Shown piece after piece: positions 1-17,082 of a stretch of DNA of 64,000 bases (the stretch's first letter is position 1; each line of letters opens with the position of its first letter). The DNA is from Opisthocomus hoazin. Taxonomy: Eukaryota; Chordata; Aves; Opisthocomiformes; Opisthocomidae. The stretch lies in assembly GCF_030867145.1 (NCBI RefSeq), contig NC_134419.1, positions 6,413,501 through 6,477,500 on the forward strand, written 5' to 3'. The translations under genes were made by a program, and so were the position numbers. The notes under the pieces are model-generated. The model made no database searches. It was not told where the DNA came from and was given only the letters and a program-made list of their open reading frames with translations.

Positions 1-1712
1 GGGGGATCGTGGCCAGGAGGGCTGAGCACTCCTGGCTGAGCCCGGGCGGTGGTTGTGGAAATACCCAGGAGAGGCCCCATGAGCTGTGGTGCCAGACCTT
101 TCCTGCCACTGCTGCAGGCTCTGGCCCTGCGCGTGACAGACCTTCTCTCCGAGAGCCCATTAGCAAAGCAGCTAATTAAGCTCTGCAGCATCCCTGGGAG
201 GTCAGCAGGAGATGCACCAGCATCACAGCCATGCCCAGAGCCTGCACCGGAGCAGGAGCTTTGCGCTGTGCGCTGGGACGGGGAGAGCTGCCTTGCATCT
301 CCTCGTTCGAAGGTGCTCCTGGGGCGATACGGTGCCCAGTACCCCAGGACAGGTACCCTGATGTCCCCTGCCTTGGCTGGGCTCAGGACGGAGGGCTCCT
401 GGTGGGACCACCCAGCGCTCCCACCAGCCCTCAGCTTGGCTTCAGCGAGGCCGCGCAGCAGGGAGAGAACCTGTACAAATATTATTGTTGTTATTATTGC
501 CCATAAATATATGCAGGCACTTAACGACCTTGGCATGGAGCATTTCCTGGGGATTAATGACCAGTTGGCGTTAATGGTCCTTAGCTGCACCTCGGGCCAT
601 CAGCTCCTCCCAGCCCATCATTAATCCACAGGAAATGTCTCCGGCATCGATCCTCATTGCTTAATTAATAAATGCAACTTGTCTCCCTGCCTGAGATTTA
701 CAGATACTCGCTGCTTCTTTCCCCGCTGCATTGAAGGTGACTTTTTTCGCACAGGTCCCCCACGCCGGGTCGCCCTCGTGGGTTTTTGTTTCCTGGCGTT
801 CGTCTGGGTGTGGGTTATGGCAGCAGGAAAGCCTTTTCTCTCCCGGGTGAGAGGGAAGGAAATGAAACACTGCTGGGTTTGGGGTTCCTTCAGCTAATGT
901 GGCACAGCACGGGGAGCACATCTTTCCCACTGAACGCAAAGGCTTGGGTACCTTCAGCCGATTGCATCCTGGGCGAGAAGGAGCACGAGCCAGCATGGTA
1001 ATTCTCCAGGGCCTTAGCAGGTTCTATAATAATCGATATTTTTCGCCTGTGAGTCACAATTCATCTCTAATCTTCCTCAGGGGAGGTGGGATTTGCTATC
1101 TTTAGTGCTCGCCACTGCCGCTTTCCCGGGCTGAGCATCCCGCCGAGCCTGGGCGCTTGCTGCAGGGGTGCTGACCTGACAGCCGAGGTGTAGGCGCAGC
1201 TGCCTTTAAACCCCGTTCCCCATTTCTCTGGCCTTTACCACCGGCTGGCTTTGTGCGGTGGGTGCCGCAGTATAAATCACGTTAATTCCTGAGGTGCTTT
1301 TCCGCGGTAAGTCTGAAATTCCCATTTTGGTTCGCTGGCTTGCCTGGCGAACTAAATTATTTTCACAGCCCCTTAAGGGCGTATTGTCAGCCCAGACTTA
1401 CTGCCGTTATACAGCGTATCTGAAACATTAATATCTCTTCTAAATATGGTGTATTGACAAGGTATCTGGTATAGTGTAAATCCTTGGGACATTTGATCCA
1501 GATCATTAAAACTGAGTGAAGGAAGGGAGGAATAGATCAAGTTACCTTGCCGCTCTTAATTCAAACAAGAGATGAATTATTCATTCCGCTATTAATTCTA
1601 CAGTCCGCCTGCTTTTTATTTATTTCTCTCTTTATTTATTTTTTTTCCTCCTGGATAGACAGCTCCAAAAGGATGCTCGGGCGCCGGTGAGGGGAGATTT
1701 GCCTGCCAGAGA
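1..1712. other. Non-coding upstream region of CDCP2
   Basis: No exon of a recognisable gene was found here. The first 450 bases are GC-rich. Two AT-rich islands stand out against that background: about 470-680 (several TTAAT/ATTAA cores, including TTAATTAATAA near 661) and about 1270-1640 (many AT-rich words and a T-rich run just before the CDCP2 start exon). They may be conserved regulatory sequence, but that is inferred from composition only. The open frames here carry no family resemblance. Confidence 0.5.
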
Positions 1713-8834
<7,122 letters not shown>

Positions 8835-10431
8835 GATGCTGCTCCCTGGATCCCCAGGGCTTGCGATCCCAGCCCTGCCCAGGGTGGAAACACACCCCAA
8901 AACCCACCTGCACCCACAGCTGCTCGGACGGAGACGCAGCTCCCAGGCCCCAAAACAGAGGCTGAACCCAACCTCCACCTCCTCCCAGCGCCTGAAAAAT
9001 CTGGGCAATAGTCAGCTGTTTCCCTTCCCAATTTGTTTTCCTTTGTCTCAATCTGTCCGTTTGGCTCGGGAATGCAATTCTCGTGCTTCCTAACTCTTCC
9101 GGCACCTGCTTCAATTTGTTCTCCCTCTGGTGCTGCTGCTTTCGGGAAAGTAACGTTGTTTGCTGATGGCTGCAAATCATCCTGTCAGTCATTTCTAGCT
9201 GAGTTCTTCAAGGTACAAACCATCCCCAAATATAGCAATATTCCCAACAAACATTTTCCACGCTCCCACCCGTGCTTGGGGGCTACCGTAGAGCTGTGTT
9301 GTAGGTATCTCCGCTTGGCACTTACAGACGTAGCTCATGTAGGTGCTTCTAGGCGGTGTTTCTGGATGTCCGCGGGCGATGTGATGAGGCACATTTGCTG
9401 GGTGCCCTGCAGCTCCTCGTTTGATCATTGCTTGTTGTCTAACCCACCCATTGCTCGCAGGACTCACCTGAGCTCTTCAGCCACCAGCAGCTGGAGGGAA
9501 GGAGGATGATCTCTCTTCTCCTCCGTGTTTTCCTCCTTTCCAGCATGTCCAGCTGTCCTTCACTGTTATCTCTGTACCAGCATCGCTCCTGGAGTCTGAA
9601 ACCATGGGCAAATCCTGCCGGGCCTTGGCAGGCTGCGGTGCTGTGGAGCCTGGGGAGACATCAGAGCGTGGAGGTTTGGGAGCCCTGTGAAGACGGCCTC
9701 GGCAGGAGGGGCTGGCTCCCCTGGGACCTCAGTGACACCGGACCCCCACCCTTGGTCCCTGCAGAGGGTGAGCTCGGGAGCCAAGAGCATGAAAACAGGA
9801 GTCCTGTGGTCACCTGCACCTCCAGAAAACTTGGGTTCCTCCCCAAGAGCCCTGCTGTGACTGACTGCCGGGTGGACAACAGCCCTGACCGCCCTCCTGT
9901 GCCATGCGAGCGCGAGGGGAATTCCCTGTCGGCATCACCCGGGGAGTGGCCACGGCAGAGCAGCCCGTGTTTGCCTGGGCAGGGGTTAGAGCCAGCGGAT
10001 GGCGAAGCCAAGGTGAAGTCTCGCTGTGTGAGGTGGGTGAGTGCACCCCTGGGAGCCTGGCGTAGAGGCCACCCACCCCAGCCTGTATAAAACACACTGT
10101 GGTGCAGGGGGAGAGCTTAAAATGCCCGAATGTGGTCATTCAAGGGCAAGAAGCCGAACCTGAGGGCAGTGGGTAATCCAGGAGTCCTTTTTTTGGTAGT
10201 GCTACCTCCCAAGGGGAATCCATCCTACGGAGGGCACTGGCTGTTCCCGCAACAGCATCGCACCGCGTGGCAAACCCTTCTTGCTGCTGAATCCACCGGC
10301 AGGACTTTTGGCAGGGGCCAGCAGGACAGTCCCGTAGGCGAAAGGCTTTCCCAACCAGTGTCCTGCTTCCCACGCCCGCTGGGACAGGTCTGTACCTGCT
10401 GCTAAGCATCAGAGGAAGCAGCAGATTGAAT

Positions 10432-10650
10432 GGATTAGATTGGATATTAGGAAAAATTTCTTTACTGAAAGAGTGGTCAGGCATTGGAACAGGCTGCCCA
10501 GGGCAGCAGTGGAGTCCCCATCCCTGGAGGTGTTCAAAAAACGTGTAGATGTAGCACTTCGGGACGTGGTTTAGCAGGCGTGGTGGTGTTGGGGTGACGG
10601 TTGGACTTGGTGGTCTTAGAGGTCTTTTCCAACCTTTATGATTCTATGAG
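10432..10650 (+). mobile_element. CR1 LINE 3' fragment (older subfamily)
   Basis: The sequence runs through GGATATTAGGAAAAATTTCT, GAACAGGCTGCCCAGGGCAG and GGTCTTTTCCAACCTTTATG, and ends ATTCTATGAG. It is a 5'-truncated CR1 of a subfamily different from the copies ending in ATTCTGTGA, and is probably older. Confidence 0.9.
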
Positions 10651-11485
10651 TCTGAAAGGATGGTGACCAAGCGGCTTCTCCTCCTGGTTTGCACCAGCCC
10701 GTGGACACCTAAGAGGGTGTCCGGGGAGGGAAGCAGGCACAGACCTGTGCACGCCTCCTAACGAGGAGCCTTCGTTATCGGAGCCCTGAGTGATTCGGTG
10801 TTTGCTGGTGCAACACGGCGGCAAATGCGAGATTTCCAAGTGAAATATTTGCCGGCACTGTTAAGCTCCATTAAGGCAACGTTTTGAGAGCGTGTTGGGT
10901 ACGTAGACGGGAAACAAGGCCAGACCCCCCTGCTGCCTGCAAAGCCTTGCTGCCAGTTAATTGCCAGGTACAGAACTGTCAGCTTGAGACGATAGTTACA
11001 AGATTTGACAACTGAAGACACATAAAGATATCTTTAACCTTCCTGGCAGCCCAGGTTTTGCTGAAGCAGGTGAACGCCGCAGCCCGCTCGTGCCCGGCGG
11101 GGACCGCAGCAGCCGGCAGCCCCCAGCCCCTCACCCGCAGCCCGGGCACCTCCTCGTCCCGCCGGAGCCCCCAGCACCCTGCGATTTGGAGGGAAAAAGG
11201 CTTTTCTGGGTAGCTGCTGGTGGTGCACCCAGTAAGGAGCTAGACCTGGTCCCAGAGTCCAGCAGCAACATTGCCCGCTGCTGCCCTCGCCCCAGGGAGA
11301 GTTTCCAGCTCTGGCTCCGGTATGAAGCTGCCTGAGCACCCCTGGGCGCAGCACTCGCCAGCACGTATCCCTTGGGATGGAGGATGGGTGCTGCAGAAGC
11401 AGCTCCGCTACCCTGAGCCGAGGGACTTCCCAGCACCCCCGGCCCCTCAGGACGTTATCCAGGGGCTCACGGCCCGGGCAATTCC

Positions 11486-11874
11486 TTCTTCTCAGCCTGA
11501 AGAAGAGAAGGCTGCGAGGGGACCTAGTATATACTTACAAATATCTGAAGGGTGGGTGTCAGGAGGACGGGGCCAAGCTCTTTTCAGTGGTGCCCAGTGA
11601 CAGGACAAGGGGCAATGGGCACAAACTGAGGCACAGGAAGTTCCGTCTGAACATGAGGAAGAACTTCTTCCCTCTGAGGGTGACAGAGGACTGGCACAGG
11701 CTGCCCAGGGAGGTTGTGGAGTCTCCTTCTCTGGAGATATTCAAGACCCGCCTGGACAAGGTCCTGTGCAGCCTGCTGTAGGTGACCCTGCTTCGGCAGG
11801 GGGGTTGGACTAGATGACCCACAGAGGTCCCTGCCAACCCCTACCATGCTGTGATTCTGTGATTCTGTGATTCC
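11486..11874 (+). mobile_element. CR1 LINE 3' fragment
   Basis: It starts within the end of the reverse-transcriptase frame (CAGCCTGAAGAAGAGAAGG), runs through the GAAGAACTTCTTCCCTCTGA block and ends with three ATTCTGTG-type units. It is 5' truncated and intergenic. Confidence 0.93.
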
Positions 11875-12963
11875 GGTGACTTGAAGGCTTGCAGAAGCCC
11901 TTTCCCGGCTCGTTCCTGCAAGCGTTGGCAGCTGCATCCGCGGCTGCCGCTGGCAGCGAGCCACTCGAACCGGTCATCCCCCTTGGAGCGAGGGGAGCCT
12001 CCCACGCTCGCCGAGCACGGATCCTCCGATCACGCCCTGGCGTGTCGCAGCCTCTCGTTTTCTCCGTTAGGTTTTGGCATCCAGCCTCTCCCTGCCCCGC
12101 AGGGTTTTGCTCCCTGACGTCCCCTGTTAAACCGCCCCTTCCCTGATGTGCGGGGCTCTCCCTTCCTGTTCCAAATTTAACACCCCGGGAAGCTGCTTCT
12201 GCGAAAAACCTGGAGGTGTCACCACCAGCACTGGCCGGGTGTCCTCCGAGCTCTCAGATACCCAACGCCACGGAGTGTGAGGACCCCAGTTAAAGCCACA
12301 CTGGCAGCGTGGGGCAGAGGGGACATCATGGGGACAGCAGTAACACCTGGGTTTGGGGCCCCAACCAGCCTCCTGGCTTGCTGGCCGGGACGTGGGAGCA
12401 CCACGTCTCCCCAGTTAATGCAAGATTGGTTTCCATCACATGGCTCGTGACGTGCCTGTGGCTTTGCAAAGCCCCCCCAGCCCCCTGCCCTGCCCGTGAT
12501 AGCCCCCTCCAGCCCAGACCTGCTCCTGGCTGGTTTTTCCTGCTTGCCTTTGCACCCCCCTGCTCCCCAAATCGCCCCCAGCTCCTTCCCCTCACCGTGT
12601 CAGGGTGTCCCCCTCCCAGCACCCCTTTCCCAGGGACCGGTGGCAGCCCAGGAGCGTGCTGCTTCTGGCTGGGACCCGGTCCTGGAGCGGGACAGCCCCA
12701 GCATCCCACACTGGTGCACAGAAAGACGCGTCCCCATCCCCATCCCATCACAGCCGGGACAAAAGCCCCTCGCAGCCGTCACCCTCCCGGCCTCGGGAGA
12801 GCTTTCCCCATCAGGGGACCTTTCCCCATCAGTGGGGCTCTGTGCATGGGGTGCTTCATGGTGGCCCAGCTCCTGAGCATGGCAGGGAGCGGTTGTGCTC
12901 TTCCCTTGGGAGCTGGGCTTGCTGGGCTCTCCTGGAGAGAGCTCTCCCTTGCTTTTCCCACAG

Positions 12964-13131
12964 CCTGGCCAGCCCCTGCCCACAGCCAGCTGGGACACCT
13001 GGGACACCCTGCACATGGAGCGGGCTCGGGGAGATCTCGGCACGTTTGTCAACCTGATAAGTGATGCGATGCAAAACGAGCGGGAGCTGCAGAGAGAGCT
13101 GATGGAAAGAGGCCAGGAGGAGAGAGGAGAG
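12964..13131 (+). other. Possible orphan exon encoding a charged helix
   Basis: An open stretch follows a good acceptor (pyrimidine-rich TTGCTTTTCCCACAG) and precedes a usable donor (GAGGAGAG then GTGTGT). It would encode a hydrophilic, probably helical segment containing SWDTWDTLHMERARGDLG and then NERELQRELMERGQEERGE. If not spliced, the frame stops at 13165-13167. No matching exons were found on either side and I do not recognise the peptide. It may be a chance frame, a lineage-specific exon or a relic. Confidence 0.2.
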
Positions 13132-13937
13132 GTGTGTCCAGGGGATGGAGCTATTCTGGCCTTGTAAATTAATTTTAATAAGACATCTGTGTTCATCTGC
13201 TCTCCTCCACACAACCAAAACTCATCAGAAGTGGATTGAGTGACGTCTCTGTGGCCTGGAGGGTTTCCCTGCCACCATCCATGCCGCTGCCATGTGGCCA
13301 CGCCGTGGACCGGAGCAGGGCTGGCACCCACGGCAGTTCTCCTTCAGCAGGCATGGCCACCCTTGTCCCTGCGAGGGAAGAGCCCAGCGGCACAGGCGGT
13401 CGCGTCGGGGCAGCCGGGAGGGGAGGAGATCCCCGGTGAGAGGGTGCAAGGTCCCCTGGCTGGGCACTGCCCCAGCTGGGGAGGGAGATGGTGCAAGCAC
13501 AGCCTGGAGAGAGGGACTGCTCGGGTCATTTTGTGAAACAAACCCTTTTTCTCCTGCCCAATCCACTCAGATGGGTTGCAAACAGATATCAGGGATCCAT
13601 CACCAGCGCTCCTTCCCCTCCGTCATGCGCACGGTCCTCCCACGCCGGGCCTCAGTTTCCCTCCTTAACATTTGCCTGGCGCTTCCCGAGCAGGCAGGGA
13701 GAGCAGCGGGCGTAGGCAGCGCTCCCGCTACTCATCTGATTATTTATTTAGAGCTCGGTGATGAGATTGCACCAGGCTGAATGCAGCCTCTCCATCTCCT
13801 GGCTTTGCTTACGGACGCGGAGTTGCGTCCCTCCGGAGCAGACAAAGGCTTTGCTGTTGTGCGGGAGGGAGAGCTCCCGTTATCTCCCTGCGAAAGCCTG
13901 CATGCAAATCTGATGAAGAACGACCGCTGAAAATCGT

Positions 13938-13985
13938 AGATCATAGAAAACAGGACTGGAAGAGCCCCCAGGAGATTGGTTGGTT
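13938..13985 (-). mobile_element. Probable degenerate CR1 3' end
   Basis: ATCGTAGATCATAGAAAACAGGACTGGAAGAGCCCCC resembles the reverse complement of an old CR1 terminus (AATCATAGAATCATTTAGGTTGGAAAAGACC-like) with many changes. It is short, so the call is weak. Confidence 0.4.
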
Positions 13986-15035
13986 TATGCTCTCCCTCCC
14001 TGGGGGATTCGCTTCTACCGGAGAGAAGCTGGGCTAAAATATCCTGAAAAATCCCAGCCGTGCTCTCTGTGTTTTCTCTATTTACCAGGAAGGTTTTCCT
14101 AATGTGTCACGCTGGTAGGACGTGCTGATGGGGGCTGTGCTTTTGTGCTGCTCCGCTGGGCAAGTGCAACGGTGGTGGGCACCAAACGGGCAGCGCTGCC
14201 TGCGCAGGACCCTGCTGCCCCTGCCCGGAGGCACCGGGCCAGCTCTGGGCAGGATTGGGCATCCCAGCAGGGCTCCCAGCGAGCACGCGGTGTCACGATC
14301 CGCAACACGAGGGTCTGGCAACCATGGAAAACCCCACCTGCACCCGGAGCAAGCCCGTTGAGGTGCAGCTGGTGGTGGCCTGGAGAAGCCTTGGGGCAGG
14401 AGGGCTGTGCTAAGGATGCGAACTCCACACAGCTGAGCCCAGCTCCGCAGCTGAACCCGGTCTTGCTCGGAGTCTCTCTGATGCCCCCAAAGCTGTGGGC
14501 AGGCGGGCAGGGCTCTATGGGGCTGGGAAGGAGTGTGGTCCAGGCGGGGTGTCCACTTGCCTGTACTGGTATCATTGCTCTCCCGTCCCCTGGAGCCACC
14601 TGGCGTGAGGCAGGCGAGCAGCTGAGCACCGCAGCAGGGTGAGCTCTGGGGATCTCTCGGGGCTGGGTGATCCCTGGGTGGCCGTGCTGGAGATGGCTGT
14701 TGGAGGGGCTTCTCCTTTTCAGAACAAGGTTCCAGCTGTGGCAGGTAGCTCGGGTCCCTCTCCTTCGAGCAATGCTTTATACGCCCCAGGTTTCCACGCT
14801 TGGAAAAAACAAAGGATGTCTCGATGCTTTCTGAAGCAGCAGTGCTGCACACTCCGCCCGCTTGAGATTTATGTGGCCCCAAGGGCGCAGTGAGCTTCTG
14901 CTGACTCACACCTTTCTCTTAAAATGAAAATAAAATGGCCGGTGTGCCACCTTGGTGGCTGCAGAAGGAACAAGAAGAGCTTCCTGAGCACCAGCTGGTT
15001 GCTCGCCCCTTCCCAGCCAACTGCTCTTTGCTGGT

Positions 15036-17082
15036 TTATGCTGTGTAAAACTCGGTAAAGCTTTCTGTGGTGATGCCAGCGGTGCCTGGGGAGGGAAGGG
15101 CTGCGGTGGGCTGCGTGCTCTGGCTGTGGGTGCTGGTGGAGCCCGAGCTCACGCTGGCCGGGGTGCTCCCCTCGCTCCAGAAGCCGTTCCCCCCCGCACT
15201 TTCGCAGCGAACCATCAGGACGTGCGTGGTGTCCGGCCTCGCGTCGCAGATGTGGTAGCCGGTCTGCTCCCCGCCTCAGGCTTGTGCTGAGAAAGAGGGG
15301 GGAGGTGTATTTAAATGTCTCTCACAGCTCTCCTCTGGCAATTCCTTCCCTTTCCCCCTGTTTCTCTGCTCAGGAGGTGATTTATGTATCTTTTTATATT
15401 GGGGTCCAGAGAACTGGCATGCTTGTGACACCCAGGGAGCCAGTGCTAGAGCTAAACCCCGTGTCTCTGAGCAGTGCTGGCGGCGTGAAGAGTTGCACCC
15501 CCTCCACGGGCACGAACCCCACTGCTTCGGTGAATAGTTTGGGGTTTTTCCCTTCTTCCCACAGGTACCCTGTGGCTGGGAGCCTGCCCTGCATCCTCTG
15601 TCCTCTCCAAAATCCCCCTGCTCCAGAAGCAGTGGTGAGAAGACCTGGGGAGCTGCTGGCGAGCCCCTTGCTCCCCGGGTTGGGACCACCGGCAGGAGCG
15701 TGCCCCTGCCCAGCCAGCCTGAATCCCACGACACGGCTGGGGACCACCTCGCCGGGAAGTCCCTCGTCCCTCCCAGCACAGTGATGGACTCTCCGATGTC
15801 CCCAGTGTTCGCCACCAGCCCCCCGCCTCCCCCCAGATCTGGTACATCAGGCAGAGGCAGAATTTTCCCTGGATGAAGCAGCAGGAGCTGGGGCCGGCAG
15901 TGACGTAGTCTTTGCACTCTCCCACTTCTGGGGCTCCCCTGCGCCCCAGGGAGGTGGCGGGGATGCCGGCATCCCATGTTTGGCTCCCTGAAAGGGGGTT
16001 ATTTGTTCCTAGATCTGGAGGAAGCATCGCTTTGTTCCTACATGAGAGCACAGCAAAGCCAAAGCACTCGCAGGATTCCAGGGACCTTTCTGCTCCGGCT
16101 GAGCACGCGGTTTGGGCAGGTCGCGTTCGCTTGTGTCTGAGTATGTAAAATGGCAAAGGAGCTTGGGAGAGCCAGGACAGGGGCAGCAGAAAGAATCACA
16201 GAATCACAGCATGGCAGGGGTTGGAAGGGACCTCTGTGGGTCATCTAGTCCAATCCCCCTGCCAAAGCAGGGTCACCCACAGCAGGCTGCACAGGACCTT
16301 GTCCAGGCGGCTCTGGAATATCTCCAGAGAAGGAGAGTCCACAACCTCCCTGGGCAGCCTGTGCCAGGGCTCCGTCACCCTCAGAGGGAAGAAGTTCTTC
16401 CTCATGTTCAGACGGAACTTCCTCTGCTTCAGTTTGTGCCCATTGCCCCTTGTCCTGTCACTGGGCACCACTGAAAAGAGTCTGGCCCCATCCTCCTGAC
16501 ACCCACCCTGCAGATATTTATAAGCATTTATGAGGTCCCCTCTCAGCCTTCTCTTCTTCAGGCTGAACAAGCCCAGCTCCCTCAGCCTCTCCTCATAGGA
16601 GAGATGCTCCAGTCCCCTCATCATCCTCGTAGGCCTCCGCTGGACTCTCTCCAGTAGCTCCTCATCTTTCTTGAAGTGGGGAGCCCAGAACTGGACACAG
16701 TGCTCCAGATGGGGCCTCACTAGGGCAGAGTAGAGGGGAAGGAGTTATTTTCCTGAGCCGTGTGGCTTTCGGACCTCGCTCCTGGGATTTTTTTTTCCTT
16801 CCCCAGCAGTGACTCACACCCAGACTTCAGCCATCCAGTCTCCCCGCAGTGTCCCTGGCAAAGGGGACCCTCCAAGCCCTTTGGCCTCAGCCGCCAGAAG
16901 ACACCCCCCCATCCCTGGCAAACCGAAGCCCCTCTCGGCCGGGCAGCGGCTGACAGTGCCTGCTGGGGTGGGCAATGCCAGCCTGCCGCGGTGGCAGCTC
17001 TGCTCTGGGGATCCAGGTACCCGCCGGAGACCCCGGCCGCGGCGGCGCAGATGAGGAGGCAGTAGTCAAGCAGCTCTGCCAT
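15036..17082 (-). CDS. Candidate class I cytokine receptor-like gene or relic (incomplete exon set)
   Basis: Three separate minus-strand pieces appear in the right order. (1) 17021-17082: an exon after a good acceptor (ATGTTTCCCCAG) opens with ATG and encodes a signal-peptide-like [20 protein letters not shown], ending at a GT donor. (2) About 15770-15987: after a CTTTCAG acceptor, the frame contains [14 protein letters not shown], then YQIWGEA, then [10 protein letters not shown]. This spacing resembles the end of a cytokine-receptor FN3 domain (compare IWVQAENALGTSMSP in CSF3R and the EYHTVGPHSC region of CRLF1, from memory). (3) About 15036-15250: HVLMVRC, then [12 protein letters not shown], a WSXWS-like box with Gly for the second Trp, then a Ser/Thr/Pro-rich stalk to a TAA at 15036-15038. 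Missing: an exon with the N-terminal CxW pair, the first half of the second FN3, a transmembrane segment and an in-frame acceptor for piece 3. A CR1 copy sits between pieces 1 and 2. It could be a pseudogene, a soluble receptor with exons I could not see, or partly coincidence. It would be unexpected between CDCP2 and TCEANC2. Confidence 0.4.
16194..16741 (-). mobile_element. CR1 LINE fragment with end of ORF2
   Basis: Starting with GAATCACAGAATCACAGCATGG (reverse complement of the CR1 tail), the copy extends into the C-terminal end of the reverse-transcriptase ORF; minus-strand peptides [20 protein letters not shown] and [20 protein letters not shown] are legible. It is about 548 bases long, 5' truncated and relatively well preserved. 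It lies inside the span of the cytokine-receptor-like exons, so it would be intronic if that gene is real. Confidence 0.93.

Larger units (their letters stand above)
8835..14900. other. GC-rich intergenic region downstream of CDCP2
   Basis: It holds the CDCP2 3' UTR (no clear AATAAA close to the stop) and GC-rich sequence with CR1 pieces listed separately. Several open frames of 100-250 codons are expected by chance at this GC content and lack domains, phase-consistent neighbours or recognisable motifs. The only stretch with a more exon-like look is 12964-13131 on the plus strand, listed separately. Confidence 0.55.

Noticed and set aside
9506-10090. 194-codon open frame downstream of CDCP2
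   Set aside because: No domain, no splice context and no recognisable relative; frames of this size occur by chance in sequence this GC-rich.
12309-13331. Overlapping frames of 240-250 codons on both strands
   Set aside because: Both strands are open because of high GC and few stops; only the short 12964-13131 part has exon-like edges and was kept as weak.
15600-15977. Alternative frame reading [18 protein letters not shown] next to the receptor-like exon
   Set aside because: It would need a one-base shift in a G-run; the unshifted frame already continues as [10 protein letters not shown], which fits the family better.
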